Assembly (NCBI RefSeq): GCF_001729965.1
Contig: NZ_JRWK01000002.1
Span: 89,654 to 153,653, forward strand
Length of the DNA: 64,000 nucleotides
Reading direction: 5' to 3'
DNA from: Methanosphaera sp. WGK6
Lineage (GTDB): Archaea; Methanobacteriota; Methanobacteria; Methanobacteriales; Methanobacteriaceae
The notes under the pieces are model-generated. The model was not told the origin of the DNA, did no database searches, and was given only the letters and a program-made list of their open reading frames with translations. Each line of letters starts with the position of its first letter. The stretch's first letter is position 1. The position numbers were made by a program, and so were the translations under genes. Below are positions 17,178 through 26,352 of this stretch, piece after piece.

Positions 17178-18206
17178 ATGGCATACAATGATGATAAAAT
17201 AAACATGGTTCATGGTGCTGGTGGAGAAGTTATGCAAAGTATGATTTCAGACATCATATTAGGTAATATTTCAAAAACTAGTGTAAATGGTGGAATTGGT
17301 TTAGAAGCATTAGATGATAGTGCAACAATACCTTTGGATGATGACCATGTAGTTGTAACAACTATTGATAGTCACACAGTACAACCTTTATTCTTCCCAG
17401 GAGGAGATATTGGAAGAATTTCAGCTGCAGGAACATTAAATGATATAGCAGTAATGGGAGTAAAACCAGTATCTTTAAATAATGCAATGGTTATAAGTGA
17501 AGGTTTTCCACGTGATGATTTAGAAAAAATTATTAAATCTATGAATGAAACGTGTGAAGAAATAGGGGCTGCAATAATCACTGGAGATACTAAAGTAATT
17601 GACAGTGATAAATTGGATAGTATGATTATAACAACTGCAGGTATTGGTATAGGTAAGAAAGAAGATGTTGTAACAGACTCTGGATTAGAAGTTGGAGATA
17701 AAATAATTATCACAGGAAGTGTTGGTGACCATGGAATGGCTATAATGTCAAAAAGAGAAGGATTTGGTTATAATACTGAATTAAAATCTGATGTAGCTCC
17801 TGTATGGAGTATGGTTGAAGCAGCTAAAAATGTGGGAACAATTACGGCAATGAAAGATCCAACACGTGGTGGAATAGCAAATGCATTAAATGAAATGGCT
17901 ACTAAAGCATCTGTAGGGATGATGCTTGATGAAGAAAGAATTCCAATCAAACCTGAAGTAAATGCTGTTTCTGAAATGTTAGGAATTGACCCATTTGAAG
18001 TGGCTAATGAGGGAAAAATAGTTATGGGTGTAAAAGCAGATACTGCAGATGATGTATTACAAGCTATCCAAAAAACAAAATATGGTAAAGATGCTCAAAT
18101 TATTGGTGAAGTTACTGAAGGAAAACATGTAATTATGGAAACATTAATTGGAGGAGAACGATTAATTGAACCACCAATAGCTGACCCAGTGCCAAGAGTA
18201 TGTTAA
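17178..18206 (+). CDS. hypE: Hydrogenase maturation protein HypE
   Basis: HypE dehydrates the carbamoyl group placed on its C-terminal cysteine to a thiocyanate, giving the cyanide ligands of [NiFe]-hydrogenase. The 342-residue protein begins with the glycine-rich NMVHGAGGEVMQ and has the AIR-synthase-like ATP-binding segments LDDSATIP, GRISAAGTLNDIAVMG and IITGDTKV. It ends in the required PRVC. AAGGAG lies eight bases before ATG. The RDD gene follows nine bases later. hypD, hypA and hypB are in this window but not adjacent; hypC and hypF are not seen. Confidence 0.95.
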   Translation: MAYNDDKINMVHGAGGEVMQSMISDIILGNISKTSVNGGIGLEALDDSATIPLDDDHVVVTTIDSHTVQPLFFPGGDIGRISAAGTLNDIAVMGVKPVSLNNAMVISEGFPRDDLEKIIKSMNETCEEIGAAIITGDTKVIDSDKLDSMIITTAGIGIGKKEDVVTDSGLEVGDKIIITGSVGDHGMAIMSKREGFGYNTELKSDVAPVWSMVEAAKNVGTITAMKDPTRGGIANALNEMATKASVGMMLDEERIPIKPEVNAVSEMLGIDPFEVANEGKIVMGVKADTADDVLQAIQKTKYGKDAQIIGEVTEGKHVIMETLIGGERLIEPPIADPVPRVC

Positions 18207-18215
18207 GTGATTTAA

Positions 18216-18632
18216 ATGGAACATTTCATATTACGAGCTGAAGCTTTAATTATAGACATGATTATTGTAACATTATTTACTGCTTTAATTAATAATATTT
18301 TATATATATTATTATCTTTAATTGGTAATTCTATATTGCTTGCAGGATATGCATATGTTGTATTAATCATTGTAACGATGGCTTATTTCACATTTTTTGA
18401 AGCTAAAACAAATAAAACTATTGGAAAAAGAATTACTCACTTATATGTGTCTGATGTTGAAGGATATATGACTTATAAAAAAGCATTCATAAGAAATTTA
18501 ACTAAATTATTTTGGATACCTTTGATAATTGATATTCTCATTGGTAAAATACTTAATTATCCTTCACGTTTATTTGATAAAATTGCAGGTACTGATGTGT
18601 ATAAAGATGATGAATTAGAGTTAGTGGACTAA
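18216..18632 (+). CDS. RDD family membrane protein
   Basis: This 138-residue protein carries an RDD domain. It has a hydrophobic region at about residues 12-62 consisting of two membrane helices, the conserved KTIGKRITHLYVSD segment after it, and a third hydrophobic patch around FWIPLIIDILIG. The first Arg and the IDMII Asp fit the family pattern. RDD proteins are proposed transport or Na+ exchange components, but the specific role here is unknown. It sits in a tight plus-strand run with hypE (nine bases upstream) and serS (25 bases downstream). Confidence 0.8.
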   Translation: MEHFILRAEALIIDMIIVTLFTALINNILYILLSLIGNSILLAGYAYVVLIIVTMAYFTFFEAKTNKTIGKRITHLYVSDVEGYMTYKKAFIRNLTKLFWIPLIIDILIGKILNYPSRLFDKIAGTDVYKDDELELVD

Positions 18633-18657
18633 ATAGATATAAAAGGGGAAAAATATT

Positions 18658-19935
18658 TTGTTAGATATAAAATTATTCAGAGAAGAACCAGAAAAAATTA
18701 TGGAATCTGAGAAGAAAAGGTTTAGAGATACAACAAATGTTGAAAAAGTTATTGAATATGATAATTTATGGAGAAATGGATTAATGGATTTAAATAATCT
18801 ACGATCTGAAAAAAATAAACTATCTAAATCTTTTAAACAAGCAAAAAAAGATGGGAATATTGAAGAAGTAATAAGTAAATCTAAACAAGTAGCTGAGGAT
18901 ATCAAAGAATTAGAACCAAAAATTGAAGAATATGAAAAAATACGTGATGAATACAGGTATAAAGTAGGTAATATAATAGATGAAAAAGTACCTATTTCTG
19001 ATACTGAAGATGATAATGAAATAGTAAAAACACATGGGGAATTACCTTCATTTGACTTTGAACCTTTAAATCATGTGGATTTAATTAAAATTATTGATGG
19101 GGCAGATACAGAAACAGCATCTGAAATAGCAGGATCTCGATTTTATTACTTAAAACAAGATATTCTTTTCCTTAATTTAGCTTTAATTCAATTTGCTTTA
19201 AATGAATTAACTCAAAAAGGTTATTCTCCACTACAAACTCCTTTTTTCATTAAAGGAGAAGTGGCAGAAGAAACATCGGAATTAGGTGAATTTGAAGAAA
19301 CATTATATAAGGTTGAAAATGAGGATTTATTTTTAATTGCTACAGCAGAACAAACACTAGCTGCATTACATAGAAATGAAATAATTCCATCTGAGGATTT
19401 ACCTTTAAGATATTGTGCTCTTTCAACATGTTTTAGAAAAGAAGCAGGATCTCATGGAAAAGATACATTAGGTATTTTCAGAGTTCATCAATTTGAAAAA
19501 GTAGAACAATTTATATATTCAACACCTGAAGAATCTGGAAAAGAACATGAAAAATTATTAGAAGTAACAGAAGGAATATATCAAAAACTAGGACTACCTT
19601 ATAGAATTGTTGGAATAGTATCATCTGCATTAAATGATAATGCAGCTATAAAATATGATCTTGAAGCATGGTTCCCTGGTTCAGAAACCTATCGTGAACT
19701 AGTATCCTGTACTAATTGTAAAGATTACCAAGCAAGAAAAATTAACACTAGATTTGGTAAAGCTGGAGCAGGAGATGCTCAAATACTTCATACATTAAAT
19801 AGTACTGCTATAGCTACGGAAAGAACAATGTGTTGTATATTAGAAAACTATCAACAAGAAGATGGTAGTATAAAAGTACCTAGTGTTTTAGTACCCTACA
19901 TGAATGGAAGAACTGTTATTGAAGCTAAAAAATAA
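18658..19935 (+). CDS. serS: Seryl-tRNA synthetase, canonical type
   Basis: This enzyme charges tRNA-Ser with serine. The 425-residue protein has an N-terminal long coiled-coil arm (about residues 30-105, Lys/Glu rich) that binds the tRNA variable arm. A class II core follows: TAEQTL, motif 2 in CFRKEAGSHGKDTLGIFRVHQ, and motif 3 in LNSTAIATERTMCCILEN with VPSVLVPYM. This is the common bacterial/eukaryotic form and not the divergent methanogen-type enzyme. It starts with TTG, preceded by AAGGGGAA. The gene follows an RDD gene closely. Confidence 0.95.
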   Translation: MLDIKLFREEPEKIMESEKKRFRDTTNVEKVIEYDNLWRNGLMDLNNLRSEKNKLSKSFKQAKKDGNIEEVISKSKQVAEDIKELEPKIEEYEKIRDEYRYKVGNIIDEKVPISDTEDDNEIVKTHGELPSFDFEPLNHVDLIKIIDGADTETASEIAGSRFYYLKQDILFLNLALIQFALNELTQKGYSPLQTPFFIKGEVAEETSELGEFEETLYKVENEDLFLIATAEQTLAALHRNEIIPSEDLPLRYCALSTCFRKEAGSHGKDTLGIFRVHQFEKVEQFIYSTPEESGKEHEKLLEVTEGIYQKLGLPYRIVGIVSSALNDNAAIKYDLEAWFPGSETYRELVSCTNCKDYQARKINTRFGKAGAGDAQILHTLNSTAIATERTMCCILENYQQEDGSIKVPSVLVPYMNGRTVIEAKK

Positions 19936-20081
19936 ATTTCTTCTCCTTTTATTTTTCATATCTTTTTTTTACATCAATTATTTTATATAAAAAGTAATAT
20001 AATATTAATTATTAATAATTATAGTTATAACAATAATTCAATATATTTTATCCTATATTATAAGCTGAAAAAGTGATTATC

Positions 20082-20918
20082 ATGAAAGCAAGTGAAATAA
20101 TGACCGAAAATGTTCAAGTAGGAACAGTACCTGGAACAGTCAGTAGTATTTATGAAATTCTAAGAGAAAAAAAATTATCTGGATTACCAATAGTTAAAAA
20201 ACAAACAGGTGAATTAGCAGGAGTAGTTACACGATCTGATCTTATCAAAAATCCTGATGAAGATCAAATTGCAATGGTTATGACTAGAAATCCTATAACC
20301 GCTGCACCAGATGAAGATGTGATATCTGTAGTTCATAAAATGATAAATAATAAAATTAGAAGAGTTCCAATAACAGAAGATAATCAAATTCTAGGAATAA
20401 TTACTTCTGCAGATATAATCAATAAAGCATTATGGAAAATTAATAATACGGAACCTGTTGAAAAATACATGGTACATAATGTACCGACAGTATGGGAAAA
20501 AACACCATTACCTGTAGCGTATTCAATAACTAGTTATTTTAATTTTAAATCAGTAATTTCTTTAACTGATGATAGTAAAGCATCAGGAATATTAACGGAA
20601 ACTGATTTTATTAATGAAAGTGAAGTTGTTGAAGAACAAACAATACATAATAGTTCAGTAAGTACTGAAGGAGATAAATGGACATGGAATAGTCAAAGTG
20701 TAATGTATATCCTAAAAAATAAGTTACGATTTTCAGATAAATTAGTTAAAGATGTAACTGGTGATAAATTGATTTCAATTACTCGTAAAACTTCAGTAAA
20801 GGAATGTGCTAATATTCTAAGACAAAATAATATTGAACAAGTTCCTGTATTAAATATGTCTGATGAACCTATTGGACTTGTAAGAGCAAGTGATTTGATG
20901 AGGGCTATGATTCAATAA
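20082..20918 (+). CDS. Protein with four CBS domains
   Basis: This 278-residue protein is made only of CBS (cystathionine-beta-synthase type) domains in two pairs, starting MKASEIMTENVQV and containing repeated units ending LAGVVTRSDLI, ILGIITSADII, ASGILTETDFI and PIGLVRASDLM. Such stand-alone proteins bind adenine nucleotides or SAM and act as energy sensors; the partner cannot be named. The ATG at 20082 was chosen because GTGAT, complementary to the 16S 3' end, lies six bases before it; the upstream GTG at 20073 is part of that element. Confidence 0.88.
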   Translation: MKASEIMTENVQVGTVPGTVSSIYEILREKKLSGLPIVKKQTGELAGVVTRSDLIKNPDEDQIAMVMTRNPITAAPDEDVISVVHKMINNKIRRVPITEDNQILGIITSADIINKALWKINNTEPVEKYMVHNVPTVWEKTPLPVAYSITSYFNFKSVISLTDDSKASGILTETDFINESEVVEEQTIHNSSVSTEGDKWTWNSQSVMYILKNKLRFSDKLVKDVTGDKLISITRKTSVKECANILRQNNIEQVPVLNMSDEPIGLVRASDLMRAMIQ

Positions 20919-20949
20919 TTAGTATAAAATAGAAATAAGTATTTTATTT

Positions 20950-21972
20950 CTATTCTATTTTTTTTCTTTTGATTGCTGGTAAAATATTGTTGAATTTATT
21001 AATAAAGTCCTCTGTTTGTGGCATGCTTACTTTACCATTTTTATTAATGATTATATCATTATATTGTATGTATTCTGGGAATTGTTTTGTTTTTTTTTGT
21101 AAGTTATTTTTTTCTTGAATTGTCTTAAAGGTATTGTTTAAATCAATAGTATATGGTAATTGATAATAGTACATGTTTTTGTTATCTATATAAAATTTAA
21201 GTTCTGTTTTTTCATATCCTGTAATATCTAAGAATATTTTTTTGAAGCCTAATTTATGTAGTTCATTGCGCAGTGTTTTTATTAGATTTTTATCGAGTAT
21301 ATTTAAAGGTTCATCAACAGATATTGTTGCATTATAATTATCAAATCTAACTCTTATATTTTCTTGATGAATATATCTTTTAACAAGTTTTTCTGCTTCA
21401 TAGATTAAATTTAATTTTTCTTCATTTACTGTTTCATTTGTTTTCACACGTGTTGCAAGACATGTTGTATCATTGGAGTAGTCTAATTTGAAATATTTAA
21501 TCATTTCAAATACATCTTTTTTTGTAATTTCACATTCGATTAGTGGACTTGTCATGTTATACATAGAACTTACAAGAACACCTGGTCTGTCTTCAAGAAG
21601 ATCTGTTAAATTTGTTCCTTCAAGGAAGTATTCATATTTATCAAATTCAGGTAATTTTTGTATATTTGAGTACATTAATTTTCTACAATTGTAACATCGT
21701 TTAGGGTTGTTTGATATAAACTCTGGATCTTCTAAGAAATCTAATTTAATTATTTCATGTTTAAGATGGAATTCTTTTGATTTTTTTTGAGTATATTCTA
21801 TGAATTCTTTTGGCATCATATTATTATCTATTGTAACAAGTAGTGAGTCAGGACTTACTTGTGATAAAATATATGCTATTAAGGTGCTGTCTGATCCTGC
21901 ACTGAATGCTAATATGCATTTTTTATCTTTTAAAAATTCTTTTAATCTTTTTATCTTATTTTCTAATTTCAT
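20950..21972 (-). CDS. LarE-like ATP-dependent PP-loop sulfur transferase with three Cys ([4Fe-4S]-type pattern)
   Basis: This 340-residue PP-loop protein belongs to the LarE/NAD-synthase-like group. The ATP pyrophosphatase loop is FSAGSDST (residues about 23-30). Three cysteines lie as in iron-sulfur LarE proteins: CYNC (C93 and C96) and TTCLATRV (C171). In LarE relatives these bind a [4Fe-4S] cluster that carries sulfur to the substrate. A longer open frame from 22038 overlaps the upstream gene by 62 bases; the ATG at 21972 sits four bases after the tfuA stop and is preferred. A C-terminal extension of about 120 residues beyond the LarE core is unassigned. The context with tfuA suggests thioamide or thiolation chemistry. 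Confidence 0.82.
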   Translation of the reverse strand: MKLENKIKRLKEFLKDKKCILAFSAGSDSTLIAYILSQVSPDSLLVTIDNNMMPKEFIEYTQKKSKEFHLKHEIIKLDFLEDPEFISNNPKRCYNCRKLMYSNIQKLPEFDKYEYFLEGTNLTDLLEDRPGVLVSSMYNMTSPLIECEITKKDVFEMIKYFKLDYSNDTTCLATRVKTNETVNEEKLNLIYEAEKLVKRYIHQENIRVRFDNYNATISVDEPLNILDKNLIKTLRNELHKLGFKKIFLDITGYEKTELKFYIDNKNMYYYQLPYTIDLNNTFKTIQEKNNLQKKTKQFPEYIQYNDIIINKNGKVSMPQTEDFINKFNNILPAIKRKKIE

Positions 21973-21976
21973 CTTA

Positions 21977-22621
21977 TCAACTGTAATTTTCTTTGATATA
22001 TTCGATGACTTTTTTTGCATCATTGTATTTGATATCAAATTTATTTTTGTTAATATATTTAGTTAACGTTGTTATATTATTTTTGGATAATAATTGTGAT
22101 TTTTTAATTGTATATTCAAAAGAACGTTTAGGGTAATATGTTTGCTTAGCTATTGATAATAACTCTTCTTCTTCTTCTTGAGTTATAATCTTGTTCTTTT
22201 TAGCTGCATCTAAATTATATCTCATATTAATCAATGATTCTGACATTTGTTCTAGTGTTTCAGGATTTAATGCAACAGCAACATCATCATCTGATTCAAT
22301 AACTCCAGTTTTATAATCATTAAAAATATCACCGACACCAATCATACCATAGGGGTATAATTCACAAGCTCTTAAAGCACCTATACTAGAACCACCAACA
22401 ACAGCAATATTTTTTTTAAGAGCAGATAATATTTCTTTATGAGCTACTGCAGGACTTTGATGGAAAACACCATCAATAATGCCAATAACTTCAATATCAT
22501 CTCTATTAGATAGTAAATTTGATATATCGCCTCTTTTTACAGGAGGTAAATATTCAGCATCTAATATCGTACGTGCTTCTTCAAATGAAATAGATAATCC
22601 TGTATATATTACAATGGTCAT
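21977..22621 (-). CDS. tfuA: TfuA-like protein (thioamidation partner of YcaO)
   Basis: TfuA proteins work with YcaO enzymes to convert backbone amides to thioamides; in methanogens this includes the thioglycine of methyl-coenzyme M reductase. The protein is 214 residues from this start. The TfuA core is seen as ISFEEARTILDAEYLPPV, GIIDGVFHQSPAVAHKEILSAL and VVGGSSIGALRACEL. The ATG at 22621 follows AGGAG by seven bases; longer upstream reading would overlap the HD gene. No YcaO is in the window. Four bases separate it from the LarE-like gene, so the two are very likely co-translated. Confidence 0.9.
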   Translation of the reverse strand: MTIVIYTGLSISFEEARTILDAEYLPPVKRGDISNLLSNRDDIEVIGIIDGVFHQSPAVAHKEILSALKKNIAVVGGSSIGALRACELYPYGMIGVGDIFNDYKTGVIESDDDVAVALNPETLEQMSESLINMRYNLDAAKKNKIITQEEEEELLSIAKQTYYPKRSFEYTIKKSQLLSKNNITTLTKYINKNKFDIKYNDAKKVIEYIKENYS

Positions 22622-22631
22622 AAAAACACTC

Positions 22632-23126
22632 CTAATTGATAAGTTCATCATGTAATTTTATAAGACGATTAATAGAATCATTACTCATACCTTTATTGGT
22701 CCATTTCTTTATCACAAAATCTAAATCTACAAATTTAATGCCATGAACTAAATTATCTGCATGAGCCACTATTTTTTCTTCAAGAGTCTCTGGAATATAA
22801 TTTCTAGGGGGTAATTCTAATTTTTTTGCTTCTAATGGTGTTATTCCAGCACCTATATGACGTTCAGTTATTTTACAAATGCGTTCATCTATATTTAATT
22901 CACGTAAAAGATCTGCTCCAATATACGCATGTTTAACACTAGATGTAACTGTTCTTCCAACATCGTGTAATTTAGCTCCAGCTTTTATGAGCTCTTTATC
23001 TATGTTATCGTAATGTTTTGTAATCTCTTGTGTTCGTTTATAAACTGTATTGGAATGATTTATAATATACTCAGAACATTCAAGTTCGTTATATATTCTA
23101 TTAATTAATTTATCAATATTTTTCAT
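22632..23126 (-). CDS. HD domain protein
   Basis: This 164-residue HD-superfamily metal-dependent phosphohydrolase shows H near residue 24, the HD pair in AGAKLHDVGRT (about residue 53), HAYIGADLL with the following histidine, and ERHIGAG and AHADNLVHG near the C-terminus. This corresponds to an archaeal family of stand-alone HD proteins. Its substrate is unknown. It lies ten bases upstream of tfuA on the same strand, so it begins the tfuA-larE transcription unit. Confidence 0.85.
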   Translation of the reverse strand: MKNIDKLINRIYNELECSEYIINHSNTVYKRTQEITKHYDNIDKELIKAGAKLHDVGRTVTSSVKHAYIGADLLRELNIDERICKITERHIGAGITPLEAKKLELPPRNYIPETLEEKIVAHADNLVHGIKFVDLDFVIKKWTNKGMSNDSINRLIKLHDELIN

Positions 23127-23194
23127 GGTAAATCTCCGAAGTAATAATTAAATTCAATAAAAAAGAATATTATAAAAAAAGAAGGTGTTTAAGG

Positions 23195-23734
23195 TTATTC
23201 ATTAACTGTGTATGATGATTCTAACTTTTTAAGATCGTTTATTATATCTGTGTTATCTTTAAATTCTAGTTTCTCATTGCATCTTGGACATATAAATTGG
23301 AAGTCAGTAGCTTCATCAAAGGGGTATCTACAACCATTAGGACATACAAAGAACATATTATTTTCTTCAAATTCTAATGATTCCTTAATTTCTTTATTAT
23401 GGTGGTTGTATTGTTTTTCTAATATTTGTGCAGCTTTTCTAGAATCGAATCTCCAGTAATATGTGAACCATTGAGTTTCAGGATCTTTTTTTCTAGTATA
23501 ATTAGCCATACCTACATCATAGAATTTGTATAAAATTTTTCTAACAAAATTTAGTTTAATGCCTGTAGCTTCAGCTATTTGTTCATCTGTAACTTCTGCT
23601 GTGAATAAACAATCTAATATTTTTTTACTGGTATCTGCATCATGAGTAAGTTCATATGCTAATTTTTTAACATTGTGTTCATTTAAGAATTTAGAATCAT
23701 AATCAAATGTATATTTAACTTTTTTCCTAGCCAT
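23195..23734 (-). CDS. tfe: Transcription initiation factor E, alpha subunit
   Basis: TFE helps open archaeal promoters by binding RNA polymerase and template. The 179-residue protein has an N-terminal winged helix (residues about 18-95, with VTDEQIAEATGIKLNFVRKILY) and a C-terminal zinc ribbon in CPNGC...CPRCNEKLEF. Its length fits archaeal TFE-alpha. The ATG at 23734 (MARKKVKYTF) was chosen over an upstream extension because a GAGAGAT element precedes it and homologues begin here. It is a single minus-strand gene upstream of the HD/tfuA unit. Confidence 0.94.
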   Translation of the reverse strand: MARKKVKYTFDYDSKFLNEHNVKKLAYELTHDADTSKKILDCLFTAEVTDEQIAEATGIKLNFVRKILYKFYDVGMANYTRKKDPETQWFTYYWRFDSRKAAQILEKQYNHHNKEIKESLEFEENNMFFVCPNGCRYPFDEATDFQFICPRCNEKLEFKDNTDIINDLKKLESSYTVNE

Positions 23735-23994
23735 TATATTATCTCTCTTATTTTTATATATACTCATTCTAATAGTATGTTTCAATACTAATTAAAATAG
23801 CTTTTTTAAATCATTATATTTAATCATTGAATTTTTTTTATTTTTAATCTATTTTTAAATAGTATTAATTTTATAATGATTTTATTTTTATTTAGTTGAG
23901 TTTGTATACATTTAATAGTTTATTAAATGGAATTATTTCATAAGGTTAAAAAAAATAACTAATATATTATTATGTTATTACATATTATAAATAC

Positions 23995-24834
23995 TTATTC
24001 AAAACGGATTAACACTGCAGGGATATGTGTTACAGTTTTTAACATATCATTTGTTATTTGATTATAATCAGTATCAAAAACATTTTGCATATTATATATA
24101 GTTTCAAAAAAATTTTCATTATTTTCTTTTTGACATTTTTCAGCAATAGTTCCTAGTTCAATTAATTTATATATATTGCACTTTATTGTAGATGCAAGAA
24201 TAGTTGGACCTACTTTTTTAGAAAATATTTTTAGAAAGTAGCCAATTATACCTGTATTGTTTTTAATACTATTTAGGGATAATGGTATTGTTGTGAAGAG
24301 TTTTTCATGTATTTCATACGTAGCATCAGTATCTATTATTATAATATGCACATCTTTTCCACAGATTTCCTTAATATTCTTCTGAATTTTATGAGCACTT
24401 TTCATTGGATTTTCAGGTAGTAATGATACATATTGTCCTGGAACATTACTTAAATCAACTCCTGCTTCAGCAGTTGGTTGTAATGCATGCTTTAAACCAT
24501 ATTTCTCTAGAATAAATTGTTTATGAACTCTTGCTTCGGGAGGCATTTTTCTAAGATTATTAATTGTTCTTTTTTTATATTTTAGTAAAGGACCTAAAAT
24601 GTAACCCCAAATGTATCTACCCCATAATTCTGTTAATATGTAAGCAAGAATTCCTGGGATGTATTGTGATTCATCTACTAAATTATTTTCTGCAGTTGAA
24701 ATAGGTGTTTCACTAATAATAATATAATCATTATTTTCACAGACTTCAATTATGCCTTTTATTATTTTAGAATAACCTTCACCTGGTATAATATATTCTG
24801 TTTTTATAGGGATTGTTTTATAAGTCATATTCAT
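23995..24834 (-). CDS. CofE-like (F420 ligase family) protein
   Basis: This 279-residue protein is of the family of coenzyme F420-0:L-glutamate ligase (COG1478). Conserved blocks visible are YIIPGEGY near the N-terminus, IIISETPISTAE, PEARVHKQFIL, TAEAGVDLSNVPGQYVSLLP and IIIDTDATYE. It differs from classical CofE in its early region and looks like a paralogue present in many archaea, so the true glutamyl ligase may be encoded elsewhere. It follows comA by 24 bases on the same strand and is likely co-transcribed with that coenzyme M gene. The substrate is not established from sequence. Confidence 0.75.
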   Translation of the reverse strand: MNMTYKTIPIKTEYIIPGEGYSKIIKGIIEVCENNDYIIISETPISTAENNLVDESQYIPGILAYILTELWGRYIWGYILGPLLKYKKRTINNLRKMPPEARVHKQFILEKYGLKHALQPTAEAGVDLSNVPGQYVSLLPENPMKSAHKIQKNIKEICGKDVHIIIIDTDATYEIHEKLFTTIPLSLNSIKNNTGIIGYFLKIFSKKVGPTILASTIKCNIYKLIELGTIAEKCQKENNENFFETIYNMQNVFDTDYNQITNDMLKTVTHIPAVLIRFE

Positions 24835-24857
24835 AATTCTTAATATATATTATATAA

Positions 24858-25616
24858 TTATACTTTTCCGAGAGTATCTCCTCTTAATCCTCGACGTAGT
24901 GTTTCAAGGGAAATTATGTCATTTGAATTAATATTTCCAAGATTCACTGTATTTCCTAGTTTGAGAATTAATGCTATTTGTTGATTTTTTTGAGGAGCTT
25001 CCCATAATAATTTTTCAGTTTTTGTTTTCATAGATATTTCATCTATTTCATCTAATTTAACATTACCATTTGAATCATAAATTCCAATATTTTTACCACT
25101 TTCACGACCTTCAATAATAACCATATCACTTCCTGCTTCTATGTCTTTATTTATAAGATTAATTCTTTGTTCAAGACTATATTCTTTGTCTTTTTCTGGA
25201 TTTTTTTTACCGATTTCACTTAATGTATAGAAACCTAATTCTTTTGATTTTGTAATTAATTCTAATCTTTTTTCTGAAGAAATGGTAGTTGATCCATCAG
25301 ATATTTCCACAGCATTAAAATTTAATTTATCTATTTCATTGAAATATTCGTCTATTTTGTCTTTTTTATTTGCTAATTCAAATAATGTTCCTCCAACATA
25401 TGTTTTAATATTGTATGAATGGTATAATTCATTTTTATCTTTAATTATTTCTTGATTGTATAATATGGATGTACCCCATCCATATTTCAATAAATTAAAA
25501 TAATCTCCAGTTAACTTTAGCATATCTTCAATATTATTATAACTCATGCCTTTATCTAATACCATGGTATTTGTATTTAAAGAACCTACATCATCTAAAA
25601 ATTCAAAAGCTCTCAT
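24858..25616 (-). CDS. comA: Phosphosulfolactate synthase
   Basis: ComA adds sulfite to phosphoenolpyruvate, the first step of coenzyme M synthesis. The 252-residue TIM-barrel protein has the diagnostic stretches VLDKGMSYNNIEDML, LLKYGWGTS, YVGGTLFEL, VEISDGSTTIS and the C-terminal SLETLRRGLRGDTLGK. Length and order are normal. It is transcribed from the 736-bp spacer shared with ftsZ and runs into the CofE-like gene. Its presence supports a methanogen. Confidence 0.95.
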   Translation of the reverse strand: MRAFEFLDDVGSLNTNTMVLDKGMSYNNIEDMLKLTGDYFNLLKYGWGTSILYNQEIIKDKNELYHSYNIKTYVGGTLFELANKKDKIDEYFNEIDKLNFNAVEISDGSTTISSEKRLELITKSKELGFYTLSEIGKKNPEKDKEYSLEQRINLINKDIEAGSDMVIIEGRESGKNIGIYDSNGNVKLDEIDEISMKTKTEKLLWEAPQKNQQIALILKLGNTVNLGNINSNDIISLETLRRGLRGDTLGKV

Positions 25617-26352
25617 ATTGTCTTCTCCATATTGTTTTTATAGAATAATTCATTAATTACTTATTACATTTTAATTTTTTATTATATTAATATATAAGTA
25701 ACTTTGAATGTATTTTTTTTAAGATGGGGTGTTCTCCAAAAATAAATTCATTCAATAAATTTTTATTTATTTATATAATTAATGTATATGTTATTAGCAC
25801 TTTAAAATTTAATTTTCAATTTCAAGAGTACTATTTCTGATTGAATGGTTTTATATTCTATATTTCATCTATTTCTATTCAAAATAAAATTTGGAATTAT
25901 ATTATAATATCATATTTATGACTTTTAGTTGTACTCTTGAGTAATATTTATTAATAGGCATTTGAAGATTAGTATAAATTATTTTATTAAATTCTCACAG
26001 TTTTATTTAAATAAGCAAGTTTTTATATATTTTATAAAACATAGAAATATATAATATAAATTTGATTATTTTAGAAAATAATATATTTTTAAAAAATAAT
26101 ATATCTTAAATTAATATTGTCAATTATGTTTAGTAATTATTTTGATGATATGGATTAGTGATTAACTGAGTTATTTAATCTCATACTTTAAATTAATTAC
26201 TTACAATATCTACCAGTAGTTTTTAGAACTATTTACTAAAAAATATTTTTTTAATAATACAACATATAATAAAAAGATATTAAATAATTTAATAATAAAT
26301 ATAATATTAATAAGAACTGTTATTAATTACAACATAATAGTGAGGGTGTTAA
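25617..26352. other. Long AT-rich divergent spacer between comA and ftsZ
   Basis: This is the longest gene-free stretch in the window (736 bp). It holds a 10-bp inverted repeat TCAAGAGTAC (25822-25831) with GTACTCTTGA (25931-25940), spaced by 99 bases, and the 13-mer GTGTTCTCCAAAA (25729-25741), whose reverse complement occurs at 45315-45327 in the spacer upstream of psmA. Promoters for both genes must lie here. No ORF, tRNA or other RNA was recognised. Confidence 0.5.

Noticed and set aside
22621..22651. Longer tfuA reading from an upstream ATG
   Set aside because: It would overlap the HD gene and lacks a ribosome site, while the ATG at 22621 follows AGGAG by seven bases.
25617..26352. Possible stable RNA gene (SRP RNA, RNase P RNA or sRNA) in the longest spacer
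   Set aside because: In this AT-rich genome stable RNAs stand out as GC-rich islands, as tRNA-Ala does; this spacer shows none.
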